Of a stretch of DNA of 64,000 bases, positions 53,248 to 63,992 are shown one piece after another (the first letter of the stretch is position 1; every line of letters begins with the position of its first letter). A program made the translations under genes and the position numbers. The notes under the pieces are model-generated. The model ran no database searches. It had not been told where the DNA came from and was given only the letters and a program-made list of their open reading frames with translations. Source of the DNA: Branchiostoma floridae (lineage: Eukaryota > Chordata > Leptocardii > Amphioxiformes > Branchiostomatidae); assembly GCF_000003815.2 (NCBI RefSeq), contig NC_049987.1, forward strand, positions 21,710,187 to 21,774,186, given 5' to 3'.

Positions 53248-56200
53248 ATGTTCCTGTGTGTCCTAGTCACGGTGTGTGCCGCCCTGCTCGGCCCTGGTGA
53301 GGTCCAGGCGGCGGCTGACGTCACGGCGCCGGCGGGGAGAGTGTTGGGGCTGGAGCAGGATGTGAGCGGGACGACCGTCAACACCTTCCTGGGCATCCCG
53401 TTCGCACACCCGCCCGTCGGGGCCCGGCGGTTCCGGCGGGCAGAGCGCCTGCAGCCCTGGGACGGGGTCTACAACGCCACGCGGTCGGTAACAGTAACAG
53501 TAACAGTAACAGTAACAGTAACAGTAACAGTAACAGTAACAGTATTACAGCAACCCCCTTGGCAACAGTAACGGACTGAAATATATGTAGTACTGTTAGC
53601 AGCCGGCAGGACGTACAGTTATACATTGCTACCTATTTCCTATGTTAATTTGAGTGTATGTTTATCATGTTGTATGTTTATGTATGTCCAGAGGCACCTG
53701 AAAAGCAGACAGTAGCCTGAGTGTGATTTCCCTGGTAGAATGAATAAAATGAAATAAAACTATGGGGCCCGAGACACTTCGGAGCCGGGCTTCGAAGCCA
53801 CCAAATATTTCGGTCCTGATGGACTGGCGACGCCTCACAGGTGGAGCCATTAGTATAACACAGCGTTTGAGTTATATATACATTTGACGGTGGGAGGGAC
53901 TCTAAATATTTCGGACTGCTGGAGTCATTTAAGGGTCATTTATTCTGTGAGCAAGGTCGACGGAGTTTAGATGGGTAAGTCCCTATAGTGTTAATTCCAG
54001 TGTTGGATGTAAAATGCTAGCATTTTTTCTATAATTCATTATCATTCATTCTCCAGGAAACCAAACGCCTGCTTTCAGGACGGCGACGTCGGCTCGGCTT
54101 TCTCGCCGGCACTGCAGATCCACACGCCGCTGAGCGAGGACTGCCTGTACCTGAACGTGTGGCAGCCGACACCCGTCCCCACAGGAGCACCCGTCATGGT
54201 CTGGATATACGGTGGAGGATTCTCAACGTATGTGTTCAATTCGTATCTATTTGTACCGAAATAATTTGGATAATCAGGATGGTAGATCGTATACAGGATT
54301 TTTCTTTTACACCACCAGTTAATCTCAGCTTAGTTGACGTTTGCATGTATTTGATAAACTCTAAAACATAGGTCTAAAACAGAACCCCACCATCGTGTCA
54401 GGCTACAGTCCACTCTGTTTGTAGAAGCGTCTGGCTTTCCAAATGTTCATCAAGACCTTATACCCTATATACAAGGAAAGTTAGTTATTTCGTTCTTTAA
54501 AAAATCAGTGTCCGCGTTTATTGTATGCTGTGATACAACAATATTGTTATACCTTCACGACACGTCTTTCATTTAATATGCTAACCGACCAATTACGACT
54601 CCGTTTACAGGATATATACATACAAGAATGGCATTCTTCTATCCAGAATAACTCAAAACTTTGCATTTATTCTACGCTAAAGGAAAGATACGGACAAAAG
54701 AAGTATCTTTCGAATGTACACAGTTTCGAACTTCGTAGAGCAATTACAAAGATGAGAATCAGTAGTCACAAACTAAATATAGAAGCCGGAAGATATACTA
54801 AAATTCCCCGTGACCAGAGGTTTTGTCCATTTTGCCCAAATGAGATCGAAGACGAACGTCACTTTGTTATGGATTGTTCTCGATATAATGATAAACGCAC
54901 AGAGCTGTTCACATTACTTTCCGCTTGTTCTAAAGAATTTGCTACTCTCTGTTCGATAGATAAATTCAACTACATTCTGGGAGGCGATAACCCTCACTGT
55001 GTACAAGTAGGCAAATATATCCACGAATGTTTATACCGTAGAACTAATAGTGTTAATGACATGCTAGACCCTATATGTTGATTTAATCATACCTATAGAT
55101 ATCCATATATGTCTGTTTAGTTGTACTGTAAGTAGTTGTTATACATGTAGACCTTACGAAAGTCGCTGTACTTTTGTCGTGTCAATAAAGATTGTATATC
55201 TTTAAAGCTAACACGACAAGGATTGAATACTCAACCTTGTACAAAGAACGGAAATACAACGAAACACAACATCTTCCAAACACCGATCATGCATGTGTTG
55301 TCCTAACATGTGACCAACTCCCGACAACAGATAGCCTTGCTCACGAGTATCTCCCACTCATGGACTGAAGAAGGTCAGGTCTGGGGCCATGGTAAACATG
55401 TACACAAACTTGGTTTTGCAGTGGTTCGTCTGCCGTTGACATGTACGATGGCCGGTACCTCGCCGCCACAGAGGGAGTCCTGGTGGTGAGCATGAATTAC
55501 CGGGTCAGCACGCTGGGGTTCGCCTACACCGGGACGGAGGACGCCCCAGGCAACATGGGGCTGACGGACCAGCTGGTGGCGCTGCAGTGGCTGCAGGACA
55601 ACATCGCGTCATTCGGAGGCGACCCCTCCAAGGTCACCATTTTCGGCGAGAGTGCGGGCGGGGCGAGCGTCGGCTATCACCTGATGTCCCCCGAGAGCAG
55701 AGACGTGTTTAGCCGCGCCATCTTACAGAGCGGGACGGCTCTACTTCCCGGCTTGCTCCTACCTGCAGACGACATGTACGGCAGCACCAAGGCTCTGGCC
55801 GAAAGTCTGGGGTGCCCCACTGAACAAGGCCCAGCCGACATGCTGGCCTGTCTGAGAGAACAGGACGCAGCGAGCCTTGTGGCCGGCTACCCGCCCCTCT
55901 TTCCAGTCATCGACGGCAGCTTCATCCCAGAAAACCCGGCAAAGGCCCTCGAAGATGGAGAGTTCAAACATTCGGACATCTTGCTGGGCAGCAACGCAAA
56001 TGAGGGGATGATCTTCTTTATACTATTTGGACTTCCCGGGTACGCTATTGGCTCGGAGAACAGCATCGGCAGGAGCGAGTTCATACAGAACATCCAGGCA
56101 ATGACGACTGGTCTGAACGAGCCGGCAGTGGAGGCAGTCGCCTTCCAGTACACGGACTGGTCGCGCCCCGATGACGCGAACATGTACCGAGACGCCCTGG

Positions 56201-59200
56201 ACACGATCGTCAACGATGAGAAGTACGTTTGCCCGGCTTTTAGCACGGCGCGCGCCCACACCAGAGTGGGGGCGACGGTGTATGTGTACAAATTCGACCA
56301 TGTCGCCTCTAACTCACCTTTTCCCGACTGGGCGGGCACGATCCACACGGCTGAAATACCGTTCGTGTTCGGGGGGCCCCTGGACGCTGCCTTGGGGTAC
56401 ACCGCTGAGGAGGCCGAGCTGTCCCGGAGGATGATGCGACACTGGGCAAACTTTGCCAGAACAGGGTAACAGTCTCTAAAACTTTATCTTTTTTTCTATT
56501 CAATGTATGTTTCAATCATTGTATGTTCGTACTTTGATGTTATTTTTAGATAGCGCATCTCTACAAACGAGCATCGTATGATCTGAATACCAAATGACAA
56601 TATTTCCTCGATGTGTTGATTTCATGAGTTCGCATTTGTACCTGTTATTGAACCGGTGTTAAAGTGCGTTTGCTCTGTGATGATAATTCCATGATTACAA
56701 CAATCGTTAAGCAATGCCTTTCCTATCGAGTACTGTTATTGAAATATGATGTGTGCTGCAAGTTGCGTTGGGTTTCTAGTCACTCCTAACCAGCATCTTA
56801 TCAAAGTGACTGACCCGTCATTTTTACGGCCTGAACGCTGACATGCCGGGCGAAGATGATGATGATCGATGATGATGTGCTACAATTTGCAATATGTACA
56901 TATATCATGCACGTTTCTTTGCTCAAGAATAGCTATCATGTTACTATCTTAAACGTCCACAGGAACCCCAACAACAACAACGAGGCGGTGTGGAGCCCGT
57001 ACACGGAGTCCGGCCGGGGCTACCTGATGTTGGACACGGGCGCGCCCCGCATGGTGACCGGGCAGAAGGCCAGGGAGTGCGCCCTGTGGGACCACTACGT
57101 GCCGGCTCTCATCAACACAACAGGTGGGCGGGTCAAACACAGGGCATATAAAGACATTTCGACACCAAATATTGGTCACATTAGATTTTAATTAAGGGTT
57201 AATGACCCGCCCCGAGGTGTATATGGTGTCATAACAGGGTCTGCATGGGGGGTCCTGACAACGCTTTACGCTAAATTCGGGACGGTCGACAACGCTTTAC
57301 GTTAAATTCACGAAGGCAGGCAACGTTTTACGCTAAATTCAGACAGGCTGACAACGGTTTACGCTAAATTCTGGAAGGCTGGCAACACTCGACAGAGGCG
57401 GGGTCGTGCTCCGCAAGAAAGATTGAAATTTTGACTCTCTGAAACACTATTGCCTGCATTGTGAAGGGAAATTTTCGCTGGCAAACAAAGCTAAGTTAAA
57501 TGGCATTTCTAATTAAAGAGTCCCAGGGGTTCAGCGTAAGCTTATGAGGGTGACGCCAGCCAACTTATTTTTGCAACGTCGATCGCCGAAGGAAAGTCCG
57601 GGAAAATTTTGAAATCCTGCCCCCCTGAAACGCCAGTTTTTTTTGGCTATTATAGAAAACTAAGTGAAATTACATTTCTATCAGTAAAAAATGTGTTTGA
57701 GGTTGACACGTCACATCCCCCAGCCATGATACATATTTTTTACGAAGTCGGTGACCGAAGGTGAATAGAGTGGCAAAGGAGATCCGGCTAAATTTTGAAA
57801 TCTTGACCCTCTATAAAACGATATTTTGTGCATTTTGATGAGCAAATTTCTATTAGCAAAACAGATCTTTGAGGTTGACACACATCCCCAACATATTTTC
57901 AGAATTTAGAGTTCCAAAGGCGCGAGGCGGCACAAGGAGGACCATGGAAATTTTGAAATCTTGACCCTCTAAAATGATATTTCCTGCATTCTGATGGGTA
58001 AATTTTGCTGGCAGACTAAGCTAACTTCAATGACATTTCTATTTGCAAAAAAAAAGATTTTTGAGGGTATATACCATATTTTTACCATGTCGATGACCGA
58101 AGACGAAGGTGAAAGGAGTCGCAAGTGAGGTCCGGCGAAATTTTGAAATCTTGATCCTCTGAAACGCAATTTCCTGTGTTTTGAAGGACTAAATTTACTG
58201 GTAGACTACGTTTCGACTTACGAAATTTGGGAGGCCAGCTACGATTTACGGGTAATTTTTAGGCTTAATTACGCTTTACGTGAAATTTTTAGGCTAGATT
58301 ACGCCTTACGTGAAATACACTGGCTACGCTTTACGGTAAATTTTCCATCCTCACTACGAATTACGTGAAATAAAATAGCTTACCCTACGAATTACGGGAA
58401 TTAAAAAGGCCTGCCTACGCCTTACGGAAAAGAGCATGCAGACCCTCTCATAACGCCTGGTCCTTTGCTATAACCACCGAATGAAACTAACGGGTGGGTG
58501 GGCGCAGGAATCAATCTACAAGAAGATCTTCTTGTAGATTGTAAATACCGCCCAAGACAGTATCTAGTAGTATGTGTCCCATGCACACTGTCGTGGCCAG
58601 TGGTGACCAGATTTTGCATCCATATACCTTAGGCCTACGTCACATTTGCAAACCTGGTCCCGGCCGAGCAGCTTTCGAGAACGAAAAGTATGATACGAAA
58701 GACACCAAACTACACAAGACGTAAATATAGTCGTGAACATTACTTGTGTTTATTTTTCCGTATATATACATTTCTATTTTTCGTTTCCACGAACAGCTTA
58801 GCCTTCCGGAAGATTGCGCAGGAACAAGGAACATATTCATAAACTTGTACCTGAAGGCAAAAAACGTTGACCCCTCATGCTAGCAACTCCGCACACTGCA
58901 AAAATAACCTCAAAGTCGTTTGAAATTAAAGACCATGTCATGTCCTCCTTTAACAGTTACAATAACTGCATGTGCAGTTGAATGGACGGGCACGGAAAAT
59001 AAGCCAACTTCCATATCTTTGCAATATGGTACATACATGTATATATGTGTAAGGAGGGCATATGTTTATAGTGGATATAACCAAGTGCACTAACACTGTT
59101 TTTTGTGGATTTCAGATACAGCCCAGCCCCAGCAGTGCCAGGCAGTTGTAGAGTCCAGCTCGGCGGCGACGCTCTGGGGACAGAGTCTGGCGGTGGCACT

Positions 59201-59261
59201 CCTGGTGAACCTCATCAAGGACATCATCAGTTTCATCACCACTATCTTTGTCGTACTCTGA
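53248..59261 (+). CDS. Type-B carboxylesterase, cholinesterase-like
   Basis: Exons 53248-53483, 54057-54227, 55422-56465, 56963-57123, 59116-59261; phases close and give 585 aa. A signal peptide ([20 protein letters not shown]) opens the protein. [26 protein letters not shown] and the oxyanion-hole YGGGFST are family marks. The triad is complete: Ser about 213 (GESAGG), Glu about 330 (NANEG) and His about 444 ([13 protein letters not shown]). The short C-terminal exon ends in a hydrophobic segment ([11 protein letters not shown]) that may be a GPI-attachment or membrane tail. The Trp that binds choline in acetylcholinesterases, about eight residues before the EDC motif, is not there (the local sequence is [12 protein letters not shown]). 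A general secreted or anchored carboxylesterase is therefore more likely than a true acetylcholinesterase. AATAAA at 59871-59876. Confidence 0.9.
53488..53548 (+). repeat. (GTAACA)n microsatellite at an exon donor
   Basis: About nine TAACAG units begin directly after the esterase exon 1 donor (GTCGGT). Every unit offers a GTAACA donor-like word, and the frame stays open (VTVTVT) because the unit is six bases. Confidence 0.93.
53948..54045 (+). repeat. Interspersed repeat, GTGAGCAAGGTCGACGGAG family (copy 2)
   Basis: Matches 17099-17205. It ends within about 15 bases of the 54057 exon, so part of this exon's branch-point/pyrimidine region may come from the repeat. Confidence 0.7.
54502..55198 (+). 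mobile_element. 5'-truncated CR1/L2-like LINE in esterase intron 2
   Basis: An open frame of about 180 codons (to 55081) corresponds to the C-terminal end of a LINE ORF2. [20 protein letters not shown] aligns with the RISAHSLEIEKGRYKKVP segment of the element at 18922-25263, and it shares the Cys-x2-Cys...His...Cys cluster ([18 protein letters not shown]). It is followed by a short 3' UTR with AATAAAG. The flanking 8-bp repeat TCTTTAAA (54494-54501 and 55199-55206) may be the target duplication. It is a different subfamily from the full-length element. Confidence 0.85.
57236..58446. mobile_element. hAT-like non-autonomous element built of tandem repeats
   Basis: Terminal AGGGTCTGCATG and CATGCAGACCCT are 1.2 kb apart. 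The flanks GTCATAAC (57228-57235) and CTCATAAC (58447-58454) match at 7 of 8 bases, suggesting an 8-bp hAT-type duplication. The interior has four short ACAACGCTTTACGCTAAATT repeats at the left, about five units of ~170 bases (AAATTTTGAAATCTTGACCC, CATTTCTAT, GAGGTTGACAC) in the middle, and TACGCTTTACGTGAAATTTT repeats at the right. No coding frame. It occupies esterase intron 4. Confidence 0.78.
58513..58540. repeat. Perfect 28-bp palindrome
   Basis: AATCTACAAGAAGA followed by its exact reverse complement, with no spacer, 60 bases beyond the hAT-like element. Confidence 0.9.
58629..58812. mobile_element. MITE, TTAGGCCTACGTCAC family (copy 4)
   Basis: Best left end of the family: TTAGGCCTACGTCACATTTG, then CCCGGCCGAGCAGCTTTCGA. 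The right end is degraded (CGTTTCCACGAACAGCTTAG). Interior matches copy 3 in inverse orientation. Confidence 0.82.
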
Positions 59262-59610
59262 GAACTTTAGTCAGATGCTCGCACACTGGACCACGCACTA
59301 GACTACACTTTAAAACAACTAAATTCTGCTAACACCAACAGCGGGACTCATCAAGGACATCATCAGTTTCATCACTACTATCTTTGTCGTACTCGGAGAA
59401 CTTTAGTCAGATGCTCGCATACTGGACCACCCACTAGACTACACTTAAAAACAACTAAGTCGGTAAATTCTGCTAACACCAACAGCGGGACTCATCAAGA
59501 ACATCATCAGTTTCATCACCACTATCTTTGTCGTTCTCTGAGAACTTTAGCAAGATGCTTGTACACTGCACTACGCAATAGACTACACTTAAAAACAACT
59601 AAGTCGGTAA
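59200..59610 (+). repeat. Three tandem copies of the esterase terminal exon and 3' UTR
   Basis: The unit CATCAAGGACATCATCAGTT...CTATCTTTGTCGTACTCTGA then GAACTTTAGTCAGATGCTCG, about 130-145 bases, occurs three times. The first is the real coding end, including the hydrophobic tail and stop. In the second copy the stop is changed (CTCGGAGAAC). Later copies fall in the 3' UTR. Confidence 0.93.
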
Positions 59611-59879
59611 ATTCATTTTCACCACAAGAAGTACTACTGTAGTAAATTTCATTAAGCCACAATGAAAGTTCTAACGTAGTAACTGTTGCGGTTAAAATCT
59701 CGTTGATTGTGTCAAGGACTATAACATAACGTCATTGGTTGTGTAGGTGCGAACCCAGTATATGTAATTAACCAACCTGATGAAACCATATATAACGTTA
59801 TATATAAGATGTAATGATTTCAAGAATACACAGAATGAGAAAAGACAACAATCACCATGTTTTCTGTCATAATAAAGTG

Positions 59880-61327
59880 TCTTAGACAGTAAAAAAGCAT
59901 GTTTGTTCACATCTTACGTGCAAATTCGAGTTCTGCAACATCGATAGTATAGTAGCAAATACTAGCAATTGTACAAAACTTTGGTCAATGGAATGATGTA
60001 CACATACGAAGATAATTCTGTTCTTACCCAGGAATGTTCTATTTCCAATCATTGTCTAATAGAGGTTATTCAGTCTTATTAAAACAAATGTGAACAACAT
60101 TTGACACCAGAGTACAACTTGTTTGGCATGATTTTTAGGTAAAATGCAGACACCTCAACACACTCATTATCCGTTTAGAACGGGAAAAAATCACAAACAT
60201 CTTTACAAACAACGCATTGGCATCAGGACTGCTACCGAATGTTGTAAAACATGTTGCCAAATTGTCATAAATATTATTAGCTTGAGCAAAATAGCAGCAA
60301 CATTCTTTGAATTGCACAAAGAAGGTATAAACATAATAATAAAGTATGCAACTTAGGTATACATTTGTTTAAAAGCAACAAAGCTGAACAATGTTATAAC
60401 TTCATACAACGAAGTTATAACAAAGTTATACATGTAACTAAATATTTTGAATAGAAGTATTTCCAGCAGCACAAACTGAGTAACTTTGTCTGTACAAATA
60501 AAAAAGCTCGATGATCACACAAATATATTCTTTCATAGGTTAAAAGTGCCTTCCTGAAGTCACTGTGAAACTTAAAACTGTAGATAAAATATCGTTACTT
60601 ATCCCTGATAGTGCAAAACATACTCTTCTGACATTAAAAGACAACAGCAAGGTAGGTTTTACCAGGCAAGAGTAGGGGACAAAAACAAATGTAGAATGTT
60701 ACATTAGAGTAGAACATGGCTTTCAACATTATCTCACATCCAATGATCAATGTCAATTGTCATAGATCAGTGTTCAGAGTGGGTGATAGCTAAAAAAAAT
60801 GTATTTATATATTTATTTGTTTGGTAGATATTTACCAATGTGACTGTCTGATTTCGAAGATGACTATGACTGTCTGATTTTGAAGATGACTATTCTGCTA
60901 AAACCAAGGATTTTATGTTATTCTGAGACATAATTAAACAATACTGCTAGATAGATATTGTTACATCACACTTTGGCAACAATTTGGCACACATTTTAGA
61001 GCTAGAGTCTATCTTGCTTTCTGGTTGAGCCATGTTCTACCTAAATGTAACAATGAATACTGAAAGTTTACACCTATCGTCTATACAGACTTTTCATTTG
61101 ATGTCATCTACGCCATATTGGATTACAGCGGACGTCTGTAAAACGCATGAAGATGAGATTTAAATTATAATCATTATGAACTCAATGACAAGCCTGACAG
61201 TACATATCACACTTTGCCAACATGGCACACATTTTAGAGTCTATCTTTCTTTCTGGTTGAGTCATGGTCCACTTAAATGTAACAAGCTATACAATACTAA
61301 TGTTAACACCAGCTGTCTAAACTGTGC
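59880..61327. other. Convergent intergenic/3' UTR interval
   Basis: AT-rich, no exon recognised on either strand. It separates the 3' ends of the esterase (plus) and the MATCAP-like gene (minus). Two similar blocks (CACATTTTAGAG...TCTATCTT...TTTCTGGTTGAG) near 60985-61035 and 61225-61265 suggest a local duplication. Confidence 0.45.
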
Positions 61328-63431
61328 TCACCCTGAAACATACTGATACTTCCTACTGTATGTCAAAACATTAGGAGCAGCTTTCCTCCGATTCAGCAGG
61401 ATTTTCTTCGGCGGTTCAGGAACGTTCTTTAAGTTCGGTACAGAGAGGCTGAACTTTCTTGACATGTTCCCCGCTCGCTGTTTCGAGACGGCGGAAGCTT
61501 TCTTGGTTTCGTTCCTCCTGTGCGGACTGGCGATATTGTTTACAGCAGCCATTTGGCGAAGCTTCTTCCTGTAGGCTTCCTGGTCCAGCAGGAAGTGAGG
61601 CAGTTTGATGCAGTCGCGGCGAGCCAGGCGCCGGATGCGGGGGAGCTCGTCGATGCAGACCTTCCCCGAGTACAGCAGGTGGAAGTCGATGACCTCCAGG
61701 TTCCTGAGGATCTCCACAGCACCTGTAAAACATGGCATCAACTGTAGACACAGACCTTCTTGACAAGATCCAATTCTCGAAGAACACATTGGGAATTAAT
61801 GTGGAATACGTTAGACCAAATCATACTATGACCACACTAATTATATTTCAATCCATACATAGATTGCAACATATTGTTTTTTGTTGCGTCTCTTCTTCTT
61901 CTCCTTCTCCTGCCAAATCTTCAAGTGGATCTAACTTTTTCATTTTTGGGCCAAATGAGCCAAAATTTGGCAGGGAGGCAGGCATTTTTTTTTCATCCCA
62001 GTCACCCAGACCTAATCTTATATAAAAATAAGTCCCTCTTGCAGACATCTATGAAACGCAGCTGTCACTCACCNNNNNNNNNNNNNNNNNNNNNNNNNNN
62101 NNNNNNNNNNNNNNNNNNNNNNNNNNNNNNNNNNNNNNNNNNNNNNNNNNNNNNNNNNNNNNNNNNNNNNNNNTGGTCCTTCCCACATCGTCCCAGATCC
62201 TTGCCAGGTTCGGCCAGGCCAACACTGATCCCTCATCACGATCTTCCAGCGCTGGTGGACGTCGTTGATGAACGTCTCAAGATGTTGGAAAAGGTCGCTG
62301 AAGGACATCTCCGTGGACATACAGGACGCATCTAGGATTGGAACAACTCTTACTTCAGTCTTTTGTCAGGAGTAAGACTGTACAGACTTTATCTTAAGGA
62401 TGTACTTCATCTTAAGGTGTACTGCCTTTCATTTGAATGACATTGCCAGTCTCGTTCTGGCGGTTCTAGAACACACTTCTCCGAACAGGTATAGATCGCC
62501 CGCTCCAGCAACAGAGTAAACAACAACTCGACATGCTCTAGCCCAAAAGAAGGGCTGCCAGAATGCGACAGTTGTACAAAGTAAACAAATTCAAGTAACT
62601 GCGAATACACACTCCTAGAGACACAGTACAATACAAGACATAAGATACAATACATTACAAGTTTCCTCCACCCATACTTACAGTAGAGCAGAGCCGGCAC
62701 CCAGAGGTACTTGACCTTGGCCTGCAGCATGGTGTTGACGGTGGCCAGGCCCTCCTCGATGGCGATGGCCTCCCACGAGCGGCAGGACCGCAGCCCGAAC
62801 CCGTCACGGTTAGAGTACCAGGGCTGGAACCCATCGTTCAACATGCGGAACTGAAGCAGCGTGGTTAAGGAAGGCTTTGTGCTGTCACAACTTTAGTGTC
62901 ACAAGCTTCTAGCCAGGCATGTGTCATGGCATCATCTGGACGCATTTTTCTTAAAATAACAAGAAATTGGACACACTAGATGCCCTTACTCTGGAGAACA
63001 GATCCTCTGACAAGCATGAAATTCTGATTGGCCAGGGATACCACTTGTCTTTTACTGTGACCTCTCTGACAGTAATTTTGCCTCTTGGGATACCTTAGAA
63101 TGTACCATTTGAACTTAAAATTCTTGAAAACTCTGCAGGGTGGTTTTACGTTTGGGGTGAACTGGCAACGCAAAAACCGAAATCATAAAAACGCAGTGAA
63201 AATTTCTGCATTTACAGTATTCATTATTTGACACTGTTCCAGACCAGTCTACTTCACCAGCGGGGGTGACAGAAGGATACGAAGTGCGTGCCGACCTCAT
63301 GGTCCACGAGACACTTGATGCCGTGCTGTCTGAGGTACATGTTCTCCGCTGTGTTCTGCAGCCAGAGGGAGTAACGTCTCAGCTCGGGACGGTTGTACTT
63401 CTGGGCAGGACCTCGCCACTGCATCCGACCA
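61328..63431 (-). CDS. MATCAP/KIAA0895-like tubulin tyrosine carboxypeptidase (3' part)
   Basis: Vertebrate relatives remove the C-terminal tyrosine of alpha-tubulin. Visible minus-strand exons: 63281-63431, 62682-62850, 62331 down into the N gap, a segment ending at 62073 beside the gap, and the last exon 61328-61722. The zinc site is intact: HEVGTH at the end of the first visible exon and the third-ligand motif IEEGLATVN in the next, with GFQPWYSNRDGFGLR between. Downstream, PALLYYASCMSTEMSF (across a junction), GAVEILRNLEVIDFHLLYSG and RRLARRDCIKLPHFLLDQEA match the family C-terminal half. It ends in a basic tail (SRKYQYVSG-stop). The N-terminal half lies beyond the window. Sequence from about 62240 to the gap does not read as expected, so that exon border is unsure. 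Confidence 0.88.
62074..62173. other. Assembly gap (100 N) inside the MATCAP-like gene
   Basis: Placeholder gap. On the minus strand the bases just past it are G then GTGAGTGAC, a consensus donor in the phase required by the last exon, so coding sequence is hidden in the gap. Confidence 0.97.
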
Positions 63432-63581
63432 CTGCACAGGAAATTCAGACACATACTTTTTAGATAAAAGAAGAACTTACCTGAATTGCAGAGACCAGGG
63501 TCCCTGCAGTCAGGAGCAAGTAGGCAGGTAGCCCTTAATAGCTCTTCTTCCTACCTTTTCCTTAATATGCTTGTCAATACA

Positions 63582-63735
63582 GTAGAAGCTGCTTAATTGC
63601 ACCCATTTGCCAGTGCATTTTGTGCAATTATCCAAATGGTGCAACAAAGCGAAGTTATTAAGCTGGACTGCACCACCATGGGATTTTGTGCAATTATCAG
63701 AAGTGTGCGATTAACTGGTTTCTATTGTACTGCAT
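63582..63735. mobile_element. Pogo/Tigger-like MITE
   Basis: CAGTAGAAGCTGCTTAATTG start, repeated TGTGCAATTATC words and an end near GATTAACTGGTTTCTATTGTA. Related to the nested copy at about 52212-52360 and to 29568-29741. Confidence 0.65.
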
Positions 63736-63869
63736 TTAAATTTATTGATTGTTGTCTGATTTTTTAAGGGATGGGTCAAGCAAATTATCTGAGGGACGGG
63801 TCCTGGAGATAGCCCTAGTAAGGCCTACCTCAAAATGAAAAATTTAAGTTTATGCCAATAGATATGTAC

Positions 63870-63992
63870 AATAAGACATGCTGTTGAATGATTTTTTGGT
63901 CTGTTTCGTGTTTTTGTTGTCTTTTATATCATACATTTTGTTCCCCAAAACTGCCTGGCCGAGCCCCTTTGCGGAAATGTGACATAAGCCTT
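63870..63992. mobile_element. MITE, TTAGGCCTACGTCAC family (copy 5)
   Basis: The right end is preserved: CTGCCTGGCCGAGCCCCTTT, then GCGGAAATGTGACATAAGCC. The inner strand (GTCTTTTATATCATACATTT) matches copy 3. Its left end is not evident. It lies in an intron of the MATCAP-like gene. Confidence 0.7.

Noticed and set aside
54521-55081. Independent 186-codon gene in esterase intron 2
   Set aside because: Its sequence matches the C-terminal end of LINE ORF2, so it is a truncated retrotransposon.
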